A DNA stretch of 64,000 nt from JACCTI01 sp038237435 (GCA_038237435.1 JBBRYT010000002.1:1-64000), one strand, 5' to 3'. Numbered from the stretch's first letter, positions 8,117 through 17,088 are shown. Notes: generated by a model not told the origin, from the letters alone. Translations and numbers: made by a program.

Positions 8117-9537
8117 CGCGTTAAGCCCTGCAATGCAGCCCGCGCGATCTTGCTTTGGAGCGGATCGAAATGGGGATGGAGTGCGTACGACTGCTTTAAA
8201 AACTCGAGGGCCGCCTCGTTTTCACCAGCCGCGCGCGCAATCATTCCGGCATGGTAAAAGAGGCGCGCGTCGCGCGTTCCGAATCGCAGCGCATCCTTCA
8301 TCGCCGACTGCGCTTCGGCGATGCGGCCGGCTTTGAGCGCCGTCCACGCGAGCGCATCCGCGCCATAAACATCGTGTCGTCCGGCCGCGTACTCGCCTCG
8401 CGCGAGCGCGTAGGCTTCTTCGGCTTTCAAATCGTGGTCGGCATGGAAGAGCGCGAGGTTGCGATTGAAGGGAGGGTCGTGAACTTTTCGCGAATGCTCG
8501 CCGAGTTGCTCGACCAACTCGAACCGAACCGCAGCGTCGGCCGCATGTCCTGTCTGCGTGTAAAGATCACCGAGCGCCGCCATGGAATTCACGTCGGGTG
8601 CGATTCGGACGGCATGTTCATAGAGCGTGATCGCTGCGGGTAAATCTCCGCGTCCCGCACTTAACCGACCGAGCGCAGCGAGCGCGCGGAACGAGTTGGG
8701 CGAAGCGGCCAGCGCTTCGCGATAGAAGCGCTCGGCCTTCTCATCGTCGCTCACCGAAAATGCCACCTCACCCAATTGCCAGCGACACCACGCGACCGCT
8801 TCGCGCGGCGCATCAGGTTGGCCTAACAAGAGCTCGAGCGCTCTTGAGAGATGCGCGCTGGCTTCGTCCGTTTGTCCGCGCAGAAACGCGGCGCGCGCCA
8901 GCCGTGTGTGCGTCCCGGGATCATCCGGGCCCAGCCGTTCCATTTCCGCGAAAGCTTTCCTCGCGGCGTCGTAATCGCCGAGCTCGAGCTGCGCATCGCC
9001 CAAAATCGCGAATGGCTCGCTCTTGCCGGGATTAAGTGTGATCAGCGCGATGGCGTGATCGCGGGCCGCGGCGAAGTCGTGATTCGAAAACTCGCTGTGC
9101 GCGAGCGCGGTCAGCCCACCAACATTTCTTTCCGGCAGAACCGCCTCGACCGACGCGCGCGCTGTTGCCAGGGCGCGCGGCAGGTAATCTTCGTTCCCGC
9201 TTTCGCGCACTTCCTGGAGGTAGTATTCGGCGAGCGCGTTTTGAGAGCGTGTGTCCTCCGGATCGCGCTCGACCCGCGCGAGGTAAAAGCGGATCGCGGC
9301 TTGCGTCGCACCTTCGTCGGAAAGGGAAACCGCGGGCATCGCTCGCGGAGCCGAGACGATCGCGGGCGCGCGAGATCGCGTGGCTAAAGAAAGTAGAACG
9401 CCAAGAACAATCGCGCTGATCGTCAGGGCGATTCGAAATTTCAGAGGGCTGCCTTTTCCACGGGTTGTCCTCGTGGCCGCGGTGGATCGATTCACAGAAA
9501 CAGAATCGACCCCACGCGCGCTGATGAAAGCTGACAT
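8113..9537 (-). CDS. TPR-repeat protein
   Basis: I placed the start at ATG 9537; a TTG nine bases upstream is also in frame. The protein has one predicted membrane helix near residues 36-52 (ALTISAIVLGVLLSLA) and then about ten tetratricopeptide repeats. Examples are FAILGDAQLELGDYDAARKA, FRALAALGRLSAGRGDLPAA and LAWTALKAGRIAEAQSAMKD. It probably scaffolds protein contacts on the periplasmic side. It lies between a DUF4331 gene and a HupE/UreJ gene in the same direction, a recurrent trio. Confidence 0.82.
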   Translation of the reverse strand: MSAFISARGVDSVSVNRSTAATRTTRGKGSPLKFRIALTISAIVLGVLLSLATRSRAPAIVSAPRAMPAVSLSDEGATQAAIRFYLARVERDPEDTRSQNALAEYYLQEVRESGNEDYLPRALATARASVEAVLPERNVGGLTALAHSEFSNHDFAAARDHAIALITLNPGKSEPFAILGDAQLELGDYDAARKAFAEMERLGPDDPGTHTRLARAAFLRGQTDEASAHLSRALELLLGQPDAPREAVAWCRWQLGEVAFSVSDDEKAERFYREALAASPNSFRALAALGRLSAGRGDLPAAITLYEHAVRIAPDVNSMAALGDLYTQTGHAADAAVRFELVEQLGEHSRKVHDPPFNRNLALFHADHDLKAEEAYALARGEYAAGRHDVYGADALAWTALKAGRIAEAQSAMKDALRFGTRDARLFYHAGMIARAAGENEAALEFLKQSYALHPHFDPLQSKIARAALQGLTR

Positions 9538-9598
9538 GTTCGCCAAAAAACCGCGCCGGGCTCGAAGCCACGGCGCGGTCTCACACCACTATGAAAAA

Positions 9599-10870
9599 TT
9601 ACTGGCGGGTGTGATCGTCAGGGTTTTGCCCCGGCGGGAACGGCTGCGTCGGATCGGCCACAAACGGGAAGACATTTCGGAATGGAACTTCGTTCCCATT
9701 CACGAAATCAGTCAGAAGAACACCGTTGTTGATCAGGGTGAAGACTCCGTCCACGACGTCGTCCACCAGCCGGCGACCGCCCATGTTTGCGAAGCCACCG
9801 TTTGGATTATTTCCACCTTGCGGACCGAAATTCGGGACGCGCAAGTCGAGCCGCAGGATGTCGCCTTTGCGTTGGATGACACCGAGAATGGTGTTGATGT
9901 GCGAGGTGTCGGTCCCGAGATTGCGCAGGTTCTGGGTAATGTCGTTGACGAAACGGCCCCGCGCATCGTCTTCCGTCGTCGCGCCATTGTATTCGTTCTT
10001 TCGCGCAGCGGGGAGGAGCCCGTTGTTGACCAGCGGATTGCCCTGGCGGTCAACCGTGACGTATGGGCCCGAGCCGGTGACCGCGCCGCCGCGGTTCTTT
10101 TGGTTCTGCTGGCGCTGGGTGACGAAGTTAATTCCGATAACATTGGAAGATCCGCGCAGCAGTCGTGCGGGCACGCGCACTGCGGTGATCATAGTGTTAA
10201 AACCGGCATAGGTGTCCCGGCCTTGGCGGAAACCGAAGAGCGATCGGTCTGGATTGCCGGGATGGGCAATGGACGAGGCGACAAAACGATTCGCGCCCGT
10301 GTCGTCGAGGAAGAAGGGGTCATCCGCTGCGCCGCCGAAAAACTGCGCGCCGCTCGAGGGATCGGTAGTGACGACAGGCGCGGGCGCCGGAGCCGGCCGC
10401 GGTTCCTGATTCGCGATCGTGGTCAGCGCATTGAAGCGCAGAGAGCTTCGCCTGTCCTTGTCGTTATCCCGGTCTTTGTCGTTATCGTTATCGTTATCGC
10501 GATCACTCAAAGTAATCGTAGCGGTTTGCGCGGTGAGACGGCCGACGCCAGGCGAATAATTTACATCGAGGAACAGATCCGGTTTCGCATCGCCGGTGTT
10601 CTCGATTTCAAAACGATAGCGAATGTTCGAATCGAAAATGACCATGCCGAAATGTTCGCCGGAGACGATGAAGCCTTGCGTGCTGGCGACGAGGACGACC
10701 TGCGAGTTGTCATTCGGATCGAGAAACGCCCAAACGTCAGCGATGTCCGAGCCGCGATCCTGCGCGAGGGTGGGGGAGTCGATGTGATCGGAGGCCGGCA
10801 GGCGCGCAACACTGGCCAGGGCCAGGGTAACGGCGGCGAATAATGTTTTTCCAGAAGCTGACTTTTTCAT
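9599..10870 (-). CDS. secreted DUF4331 protein
   Basis: The 423-residue protein has a signal peptide (residues 1-26, ending PAS-D). It then has the DUF4331 opening SDHIDSPTLAQDRGSDIADVWAF and the family close with FRNVFPFVADPTQPF near the C-terminus. Residues about 122-140 are an acidic-basic low-complexity run of D, N, K and R. Its DNA is a tandem GTTATC-type array at 10451-10507 on the + strand. The function of DUF4331 is unknown. First gene of the trio with the TPR and HupE/UreJ proteins. Confidence 0.88.
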   Translation of the reverse strand: MKKSASGKTLFAAVTLALASVARLPASDHIDSPTLAQDRGSDIADVWAFLDPNDNSQVVLVASTQGFIVSGEHFGMVIFDSNIRYRFEIENTGDAKPDLFLDVNYSPGVGRLTAQTATITLSDRDNDNDNDKDRDNDKDRRSSLRFNALTTIANQEPRPAPAPAPVVTTDPSSGAQFFGGAADDPFFLDDTGANRFVASSIAHPGNPDRSLFGFRQGRDTYAGFNTMITAVRVPARLLRGSSNVIGINFVTQRQQNQKNRGGAVTGSGPYVTVDRQGNPLVNNGLLPAARKNEYNGATTEDDARGRFVNDITQNLRNLGTDTSHINTILGVIQRKGDILRLDLRVPNFGPQGGNNPNGGFANMGGRRLVDDVVDGVFTLINNGVLLTDFVNGNEVPFRNVFPFVADPTQPFPPGQNPDDHTRQ

Positions 10871-11119
10871 GAGGTTCTTTCGTGTTGATTGAGGACGAGC
10901 GCTTTTGGCACGCGCGGAGTTACTCGCGGCGACTGGAGATTTTCTCCTGCGCTTCAGGAGTGCGAGCAGGGCGGCGCAACTTTATTCCTGGAATCCTTTA
11001 CCGATGGAAAACGCGCGGTGAAATCGCGCGACGGCCAATTGAAAAGCGTTGCTGAGCGGTCGGCCCACCCCAGGCGAAAATCGCAAAACACTGCTGGCGG
11101 TGGGAGAAGAATGCTTGCT

Positions 11120-11141
11120 GATATGGCACCACAGCCATATC
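11120..11141. promoter_or_regulatory. dyad operator upstream of vapBC
   Basis: GATATGGC at 11120-11127 and GCCATATC at 11134-11141 form a perfect 8-bp inverted repeat with a 6-nt spacer, 11 bases ahead of the antitoxin ATG. VapB-VapC complexes repress their own promoters by binding such palindromes, so an autoregulatory operator is likely. Confidence 0.6.
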
Positions 11142-11152
11142 ATTCAAACGTC

Positions 11153-11410
11153 ATGACCAAGATGACCATGTTTATCGATGAGGCGCTCTTGGAGAGAGTG
11201 ATCAAATTGACCGGGCTCAAGACGAAGACCGAGACGGTTGAATTTGCTCTCCGGGAGACCGAGAGAAAGAGCAAGCTCGGCAAACTTTTAGGAGGCAGGA
11301 AGCTCGCCGCCAGTGAATGGAAGGGCAGTCTCGACCCGGCTTACGATCTCATGACTTTGAGGTTGGCGGAGAAGCCGGGTAAGTATCGCAGCAAACGTGG
11401 TTCTGGTTGA
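11153..11410 (+). CDS. vapB: VapB-family antitoxin
   Basis: The start at ATG 11153 gives an 85-residue protein of normal VapB size; a longer open frame upstream is not needed. The N-terminal MTMFIDEALLERVIKLTG segment followed by KTKTETVEFALRE is the ribbon-helix-helix DNA-binding signature of DUF2191/VapB antitoxins. The basic, disordered C-terminus (KPGKYRSKRG) would wrap the toxin. It overlaps the toxin gene by 14 nt, and a dyad operator sits just upstream. Confidence 0.85.
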   Translation: MTKMTMFIDEALLERVIKLTGLKTKTETVEFALRETERKSKLGKLLGGRKLAASEWKGSLDPAYDLMTLRLAEKPGKYRSKRGSG

Positions 11411-11774
11411 TTCGTCGGTTTACATTCACCTGTTGCGGACGGGGAGTGATCCGGTGGCGGAGTTGACCGGCCGTTTCGACGCCACGGAAATTGTGGGATG
11501 CGATCTGGTCCGCTGCGAGGTTCTGCGCGGGGTCGTCCGACCAAAGGCGAGAACTTATCTTGCGGATTTTTTTAATCTTCTCGTCCATGTAACGATGGAC
11601 CGACGTGCCTGGGAGGAAATCGAGGAGCTTGCCTGGAAGTTGGATCGCACCGGGAAGATTTTGCCGTTGACCGATCTCATCATCGCAGTTTGCGCTTTGC
11701 GCGCGGACGCGGCGGTGCTGACGCGCGATCAACATTTTGAAATGATTCCCCGACTCCGGTTGGCGGAGTGGTAA
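11397..11774 (+). CDS. vapC: VapC-family PIN-domain toxin RNase
   Basis: The GTG start lies within the antitoxin gene. The 125-residue product is a complete PIN domain. Acidic metal-binding residues appear as VDSSVYI near residue 5, CEVLRG near 41, LTDLIIAVCAL near 93 and AAVLTRDQHF near 110. VapC toxins are Mg-dependent RNases, often cutting tRNA or rRNA; the target here cannot be read from sequence. No sign of inactivation. Confidence 0.88.
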   Translation: MVLVDSSVYIHLLRTGSDPVAELTGRFDATEIVGCDLVRCEVLRGVVRPKARTYLADFFNLLVHVTMDRRAWEEIEELAWKLDRTGKILPLTDLIIAVCALRADAAVLTRDQHFEMIPRLRLAEW

Positions 11775-11797
11775 GCAGGCCAGAGAATGGCTGGCGG

Positions 11798-13210
11798 CTA
11801 AACGATCGCGCTCTCTGGCAGCGGAATCTCGCCACCGCATCTGAGCCGCTCTTCGTAAAGCTCGCTCCAGCGGTTTTGATTCATCGCGCACATCGGGACG
11901 GCTTCCCAATCGCCGGTCGCGCGATTTTTCACCGCGCCTTGAAAGACGCAGGCGTCGAGGCGGCTCTTTGTCACCGGATCGTTTGCCGCGTTGGCCACGC
12001 GTTCCGCATCCATGAAGTTGTGCGTGCCGGTATTCAGGGTTTGCGCGCGGCCGGTCAGGAGCGCGCGCACAAACTCGAGCGGTAACTCGCCGCTCGTAAC
12101 AAGCGCGAGCGCGCGCCTAACGAGTCGTAGAGCGAGCGAAGGTTGCCGGGCAAGAGCTCCGGCAACGCGGAACGGCAATGTTCCCGCGTCATCCGTCATG
12201 GTGGAGATGGCGCCGAAGGCTGCGAGCGCTTCGGCGAGGAGCGCGCGCGATTTTTCATCGCGCGGCAAAGCCGAGAGGATGCGACCGGAGGGCCGCGCGA
12301 TCAAAAGAAACGCGCCGTTGTTGCAATCAGGGTGACCGAAGATGGCGGCATTGCGTTCCAGCTCTAGGCCCGCGCCTTCGCAAATTTTTTCCCAGACGCG
12401 TTCCGGCGTCACCGGATTTTCGGAAATGCGCGTGCGACCGGTATTCGCTTCCGGGAGGAAACTGATGTTGCGCCAGACGCGGGTGCGCTCGGGCGTGGCG
12501 AGGAACCAACGCAGAACTTCCGGGACATGCTCGAGGTTACGTTCGGTCACGGTGCAGTTGTGCGCGAACTCCAGCGGCATTCCAGTCCGCTTTCGTAAGT
12601 CGAGCGCGAGCCGGGTGAAAGCCTCGCGCACCGGATGGAGATCCGCTTCCGTGGCGACGCGCGCGATCGGAAATCCGTGCCGACCGGCTTGCGTCATATC
12701 GATATGGACCGCGACCTGGCGCAAGCCGCCCTCGACCATCAGCCGCTCGAGAAAATCGGGATGCTCGAGCAGGGTCTGTCCGTGTGTCATCAGCATCGGA
12801 ACCAGACCGACGGTGACCGCGTAACGAACGATCTCGACCAATTCATCCTGCCGGCCGGTTTTGAAATACGCATCCGCAACATCGCCGCCGGTAATTTGCA
12901 AACCGCCGCCCGGACCTTGAAAGCGACGGTTCGCATCGATCTGTTCCTTCATCTGCGCGAGCGACGGCATCGGCACCTGGTTCGCGTTCTTCGGCAGGTA
13001 ACAGTGCGTGCAATGAAACGAGCAATAGCTCGCGCCGGTGGTGAAACCACAATGGGTCAGATGCCGGCCGCTCACTTGGTTCGCCGTCTGCAATTCGTTA
13101 GGCAACGAAGCCCAGCGCGCGCGCAGAAGCGATTCCTTCTCCCGGTTCACCGGATGAATAAAAGCCTGCCAACGCGCCCGCCAGCGGGATGAAACTTCGG
13201 GTTCCAACAT
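11798..13210 (-). CDS. radical SAM protein of unknown specificity
   Basis: The 470-residue protein has the CxxxCxxC cluster motif as CSFHCTHC in GASYCSFHCTHCYLP near residue 62, followed by a Gly-rich GGGLQITGGDV strand typical of the SAM site. Later motifs are HIDMTQAGRHGFP, FAHNCTVTERN and a Cys-rich C-terminal stretch (FQGAVKN, VPMCAMNQNRWSEL) that may bind a second cluster or substrate. I do not recognise a named subfamily. It stands alone, converging on vapC. It contains an exact dispersed 10-mer at 12115 and a 9-mer at 13095. Confidence 0.75.
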   Translation of the reverse strand: MLEPEVSSRWRARWQAFIHPVNREKESLLRARWASLPNELQTANQVSGRHLTHCGFTTGASYCSFHCTHCYLPKNANQVPMPSLAQMKEQIDANRRFQGPGGGLQITGGDVADAYFKTGRQDELVEIVRYAVTVGLVPMLMTHGQTLLEHPDFLERLMVEGGLRQVAVHIDMTQAGRHGFPIARVATEADLHPVREAFTRLALDLRKRTGMPLEFAHNCTVTERNLEHVPEVLRWFLATPERTRVWRNISFLPEANTGRTRISENPVTPERVWEKICEGAGLELERNAAIFGHPDCNNGAFLLIARPSGRILSALPRDEKSRALLAEALAAFGAISTMTDDAGTLPFRVAGALARQPSLALRLVRRALALVTSGELPLEFVRALLTGRAQTLNTGTHNFMDAERVANAANDPVTKSRLDACVFQGAVKNRATGDWEAVPMCAMNQNRWSELYEERLRCGGEIPLPESAIV

Positions 13211-13307
13211 TTTGTGAGCTTTTTCCGCGGACGATTATTCCCAGAAACCACCGAACAATTCATCTCCCTGTTGGAATAAAAGCGAGACTACCGCCACTTA
13301 TAGGTAC

Positions 13308-13922
13308 GTGAGAAAATTGCTCCATCGTTTTGGCCTGATCGCGACTCTCCTCCTGGGCGCCGGTTCGGCCCTGGCGCAGGAAAACGCGGCGCCGGTGCTC
13401 GAAAAAGCGGTCTTCGCCGGCGGATGTTTCTGGTGCATGCAGCCGCCCTTCGATCACGCGCCCGGGGTGGTTTCAACTCTGGTCGGCTTTGCCGGTGGCC
13501 GGGAAGAAAATCCGACCTATCGCCAGGTGTCTTCAGGCGAGACCGGCCACCGTGAAGCGATCGAGGTGACCTTCGATCCGACGAAAATTTCCTACGACAA
13601 ACTGCTCGAAATTTTCTGGCACAACATTAGCCCGATCCAAAAAGATGGGCAGTTCCATGACATCGGCGAGCAGTACACGAGCGCGATTTTCTTCGCGACC
13701 GAAGAACAGCGGCTCGCGGCCGAGCGATCGAAAGAGCAACTCGCGCAATCCGGAAAATTCCAGAAGCCGATCGCGACCGTCATCCTGCCGGCGACGAAGT
13801 TCTGGCCCGCGGAAGAGTATCACCAGAAATATTACCTCAAGAGCCCGATGGCTTACGGGATGTATCGCTTCGGCTCGGGGCGAAACGGGTATCTGAGTAA
13901 AACGTGGGGCACGGTGCATTAA
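13308..13922 (+). CDS. msrA: peptide methionine sulfoxide reductase MsrA, exported
   Basis: The GTG start is followed by a signal peptide (residues 1-22, ending ALA-Q). The catalytic motif GCFWCMQPPFD at residues 38-48 holds the nucleophilic Cys. VSSGETGHREAIEVTFDP, ISPIQKDGQFHDIGEQYTSAIF and AEEYHQKYY complete the MsrA signature. It reduces the S-epimer of methionine sulfoxide in proteins; the signal peptide puts it in the periplasm. No MsrB domain is fused and none is adjacent. Confidence 0.93.
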   Translation: MRKLLHRFGLIATLLLGAGSALAQENAAPVLEKAVFAGGCFWCMQPPFDHAPGVVSTLVGFAGGREENPTYRQVSSGETGHREAIEVTFDPTKISYDKLLEIFWHNISPIQKDGQFHDIGEQYTSAIFFATEEQRLAAERSKEQLAQSGKFQKPIATVILPATKFWPAEEYHQKYYLKSPMAYGMYRFGSGRNGYLSKTWGTVH

Positions 13923-13954
13923 CGCGCCGCGGTGCCTCGCTTTTCTTTCCGCCG

Positions 13955-14902
13955 ATGAAAAACTTTGAGCAGCCGATAGGAATTTACTACGAGCATCCGG
14001 ATTGGTTCCGGCCGCTTTTCGCGGAATTGGACAAACGCGAGGTGCCTTTCACGCGGATCGACGCGTGTTCTCATTCGTATGATGTGTCCGAGCGCGTGAA
14101 ATCTTACGCGCTCGTCTTCAACCGGATGAGCGCGTCGGCGTATCTGCGCGATCACGGCCAGGGAATTTTCTTTACGCGCGATTATCTCGCCTACCTCGAG
14201 TCCGTCGGGACGCGGGTGATCAACGGTCGCGAAGCTTTTGAGATCGAGATTTCCAAAGCACGGCAGCTAGCGCTCTTTCACTCGTTAGGCATCGCTGCAC
14301 CGCGGTCGCGCATCATTAATTGCGCGGAGGAAGCGGTCCGGGTCGCGGCGGAGATTGGGTTTCCGCTGATCATCAAACCAAACATCGGCGGACGAGGCGC
14401 GGGAATCGTGCGGATCAATTCGTTAGGCGAATTGCGCGACGCCCTGGCCGCAAAACAGATCGAGCTCGGAATCGATCAGACCGCGCTCGTGCAGGAATTT
14501 GTCCCGGCGCGCGGCGGCCACATCACCCGGGTGGAGACGCTCGGTGGAAAGTTTCTTTACGCGATGAATGTCTTCACCACCGGCGAGAATTTTAATCTTT
14601 GTCCGGCGGAAATTTGTCAGACGGAGAGCGCCGCCATGTGTCTGGCCGATGGTCCGAAGGCGGGATTGAAAATCGAACCAGTCGAGCCGCCCGCGGAAAT
14701 CATCGACGCGGTCGAACGTATCGTCGCGGCGGCGAAGATCGATGTCGGCGGTGTCGAGTACCTCATCGACGATCGCGACGGCCGCGTCCTGTTCTACGAC
14801 ATCAACGCGCTTTCAAATTTTGTGGCCGATGCGCCGCGCATTCTTGGTTTCGATCCGCACGCGCGGCTGGTCGATTACCTCATTCAGGAAAGGGACAAAT
14901 GA
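13955..14902 (+). CDS. RimK-like ATP-grasp protein
   Basis: The start at ATG 13955, clear of the msrA end, gives 315 residues. The ATP-grasp core is visible: KARQLALFHSLGIAAPRSR, GFPLIIKPNIGGRGAGIVRI (nucleotide-binding Gly-rich loop), ALVQEFVPARGGHITRVETL, and the metal-binding VEYLIDDRDGRVLFYDINALSNF. Related enzymes ligate amino acids or peptides, but the substrate is unknown. Its stop overlaps the next start (ATGA). Motif copies at 14281 and 14420 both encode Ser-Leu-Gly. Confidence 0.78.
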   Translation: MKNFEQPIGIYYEHPDWFRPLFAELDKREVPFTRIDACSHSYDVSERVKSYALVFNRMSASAYLRDHGQGIFFTRDYLAYLESVGTRVINGREAFEIEISKARQLALFHSLGIAAPRSRIINCAEEAVRVAAEIGFPLIIKPNIGGRGAGIVRINSLGELRDALAAKQIELGIDQTALVQEFVPARGGHITRVETLGGKFLYAMNVFTTGENFNLCPAEICQTESAAMCLADGPKAGLKIEPVEPPAEIIDAVERIVAAAKIDVGGVEYLIDDRDGRVLFYDINALSNFVADAPRILGFDPHARLVDYLIQERDK

Positions 14903-15942
14903 AATACGGATATTGGCTGCCGGTCTTCGGCGGATGGCTGCGGAATGTGGACGACGAAAAGATGGAGGCGAGCTGGGATTACTCGCGGCGCCTAGCGCAA
15001 CGAAGCGAGAAAATAGGCTTCGATCTCACCCTCATCGCCGAGCTGAGCCTCAACGACATCAAAGGCGCGGGCGCGCCAACTTTGGATGCATGGTCGACCG
15101 CGGCCGCGCTCGCCGCGGTCACGAAGCGGCTTGAGCTGATGGTCGCGGTCCGTCCCACATTCCACAATCCGGCCTTGCTCGCGAAGCAGGCCGCGAACAT
15201 CGACGCGATCGCCGGCTCGGGCCGACTGTCGCTCAATGTCGTCTCATCCTGGTGGGCCGACGAAGCGAAGAAGTGCGGGCTGCATTTCGACACGCACGAT
15301 GATCGTTATGCCCGCACCGCCGAGTGGCTCCAGGTGGTCGATGGTATTTGGAAGGAGGACCACTTTTCCTTCACAGGAAAATATTATCGAATCGAGGACT
15401 CGGTCATGCAGCCCAAGCCAATCACGCAACCACGGCCGGTGATTTATGCGGGCGGTGAATCCGAGGCGGCGAAGGAATTAATCGCGGAACGCTGCGACGC
15501 CTACGTCATGCATGGCGACCCGCCGGCGCGCATTCGCGAGAAGATTGCCGACATGTCCGAGCGACGGGAACGAAAAGGTTTGCCGAAGATGCAATTCGGC
15601 GTCGCTGCATTTTCGATCGTGCGCGACACCGAGCGCGAAGCGAAACACGAGCTGGACCGCATCATCGACGTGAAACAATCAGCGGCCGGTTACGACAATT
15701 ACCAGCAGTGGATTGCCGGCACGAATCTCGACCGCAAAGTCTCGCTGGAAGATTACTCCGTGACCAACCGCGGCCTTGCCTCGGGCTTAGTCGGGACGCC
15801 CGCGCAAGTGCAGGAACGCGTGGCCGAATTCGAAGACGCCGGCGCGGATCTGCTGCTCTTGCAATGCAGCCCGCAACTTGAAGAGATGGAACGCTTCGGC
15901 GCGGAAGTGATCCGTGACCGCGCTCCGCGCGAGAACCGGTAG
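14899..15942 (+). CDS. LLM-class flavin-dependent monooxygenase (SsuD/SfnG-like)
   Basis: The 347-residue protein begins MKYGYWLPVFGGWL, as in SfnG and SsuD-type enzymes. It carries LEVMVAVRP-like LELMVAVRPTFHNPALLAKQ, RLSLNVVSSWWADE, DDRYARTAEWLQVVDGIW and PVIYAGGESEAAKE, which build the FMNH2 pocket of a luciferase-like barrel. Relatives use FMNH2 and O2 to cleave C-S bonds in alkanesulfonates or dimethyl sulfone. No flavin reductase or sulfur transporter is adjacent, so the substrate is open. Translationally coupled to the ATP-grasp gene. Confidence 0.8.
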   Translation: MKYGYWLPVFGGWLRNVDDEKMEASWDYSRRLAQRSEKIGFDLTLIAELSLNDIKGAGAPTLDAWSTAAALAAVTKRLELMVAVRPTFHNPALLAKQAANIDAIAGSGRLSLNVVSSWWADEAKKCGLHFDTHDDRYARTAEWLQVVDGIWKEDHFSFTGKYYRIEDSVMQPKPITQPRPVIYAGGESEAAKELIAERCDAYVMHGDPPARIREKIADMSERRERKGLPKMQFGVAAFSIVRDTEREAKHELDRIIDVKQSAAGYDNYQQWIAGTNLDRKVSLEDYSVTNRGLASGLVGTPAQVQERVAEFEDAGADLLLLQCSPQLEEMERFGAEVIRDRAPRENR

Positions 15943-15949
15943 GCGCAGG

Positions 15950-15975
15950 CTAACGAGCTAGAAACAACTCGTTAG
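15950..15975. terminator. bidirectional hairpin built from an inverted pair of the dispersed motif
   Basis: CTAACGAG at 15950-15957 and CTCGTTAG at 15968-15975 form a perfect 8-bp stem with a 10-nt loop. It lies between two convergent genes; the TAA stop of the minus-strand gene (15972) is inside the right arm. No long T tract follows. Each arm matches 8 bases of the dispersed 10-mer core. Confidence 0.65.
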
Positions 15976-16475
15976 ACTCTCGCCGTTGTGCGGTTGGCGG
16001 CGCGGAGGGCCTCACCCGCCGTCCAGAGCGCCGCGCCAAGAAAAATCAAATCTTTGGCGATGAATTGTCCGGGCATCGGCGACAAAAAAGGGAAGCCGTA
16101 ATCGGGTTGCCACACGCCGGGCGTGCTTAGAAGAAAGGTCATCGTGAGCAGGAACATGATGGCGGCGCCGATGCTTCCGAAAGCGGAGAGCTTCGGAGCC
16201 ACGCAACGCAGGGCAATCAAAAGACCGAGCGTGATCTCAATCACCCCCAACACCGCTGCAAAACTGCGCACACTCATCACTCCATAGGCCCAGGAGAAGA
16301 GCGGCGAATTGGCGACCAATCCCTGGATGCCTTCCGCTTCGTAGGCGGTGAATTTCAGCAGTCCCACCCAGAGCAAGACCGCGACCAGGCCATAGCGAAT
16401 GACGTCCGCGCCAACTTTTTCCAGACTGTTTCCGGGCCCGCCCGCCATCTCGGTTTCCATCGTTCGTGTTTCCAT
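15972..16475 (-). CDS. YkgB/DUF417 family membrane protein
   Basis: The 167-residue protein has four predicted membrane helices. The YkgB (RclC) family pattern is clear: VLLWVGLLKFTAYEAEGIQ, NSPLFSWAYGVMS, VIEITLGLLIAL, and the STPGVWQPDYGFPFLS loop before KDLIFLGAALW. E. coli RclC belongs to the reactive-chlorine resistance operon, but the mechanism is not known. Convergent with the monooxygenase gene; the DUF4142 gene lies 31 nt upstream in the same direction. Confidence 0.85.
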   Translation of the reverse strand: METRTMETEMAGGPGNSLEKVGADVIRYGLVAVLLWVGLLKFTAYEAEGIQGLVANSPLFSWAYGVMSVRSFAAVLGVIEITLGLLIALRCVAPKLSAFGSIGAAIMFLLTMTFLLSTPGVWQPDYGFPFLSPMPGQFIAKDLIFLGAALWTAGEALRAANRTTARV

Positions 16476-16506
16476 ATTTTCTTTCTGGTTGGCGGCAGGC
16501 CGCGGG

Positions 16507-17088
16507 CTATTTCGTCTGCGCGTTCATTTTCTTGGCGAGCGCGCGGATCATTTCCAAGTGATGCTGGAGAGTCGGAAGTGTGGCGGCGGCGAAAGTTTTC
16601 ACGTCCGCATCGGTCGCGTTTTTGGCAACGCCTGCGAAAGCAGCCACATCCTTCTCGTGCACCTGCACCATCGCTTTCACATATTCGCGGTCGAAATTTT
16701 CACCCGTCAGTTTCGCTAATTTTTCCCTGGTCTGCTTCGCCTGCGGAAGAATACCCGGGGGAAGTTTCACTTTCTTGAGCTGGGCCAGTTGCTCGAGCTT
16801 CTTCCCCGCCATCGAGTGATCCTCGATCATTTGCTGCGCGAATTGTTTTACCTGTGGGCTGGTCGCGCGTTCGGCCGCGAGCCGGCCAAGCTCCACTTCG
16901 GCCAAGCCGCCGGGAGCGGCATCGTTCATGAAAGCGAGATCGCCACCAGTGACGACGCGATCGCCTTTATCGCTAGGCGGCTGCACGGCGCTGCTGAGAG
17001 CAATCGAGCAGGCCAAACCCACACCGGCCAGCCACGTGGCGTGGAATCCGGGGCGTGCGATTTTGTTTGGTTGTTTTTTCATACTCAA
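16507..17088 (-). CDS. secreted DUF4142 protein
   Basis: The 193-residue protein has a signal peptide (about residues 1-35) and a four-helix DUF4142 domain. Its marks are DLAFMNDAAPGGLAEVELGRLAAERATSPQVKQFAQQMIEDH, LTGENFDREYVKAMVQVHEKDVAAF and LPTLQHHLEM. Such proteins are ferritin-like helical bundles found in the periplasm or secreted; their role is unknown. It probably forms an operon with the YkgB-like gene downstream, a common pairing with stress functions. Confidence 0.85.
   Translation of the reverse strand: MSMKKQPNKIARPGFHATWLAGVGLACSIALSSAVQPPSDKGDRVVTGGDLAFMNDAAPGGLAEVELGRLAAERATSPQVKQFAQQMIEDHSMAGKKLEQLAQLKKVKLPPGILPQAKQTREKLAKLTGENFDREYVKAMVQVHEKDVAAFAGVAKNATDADVKTFAAATLPTLQHHLEMIRALAKKMNAQTK

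Noticed and set aside
10451..10507. Tandem GTTATC/GTCGTTATC array as a possible CRISPR or regulatory repeat
   Set aside because: Units are very short, without spacers, and encode an in-frame D/N/K/R run in the DUF4331 protein.
9380..10843. 487-residue open frame on the + strand
   Set aside because: It lies opposite the DUF4331 gene, which has a signal peptide and family motifs; the + frame has Arg/Val/Asp-rich shadow composition and no motif.
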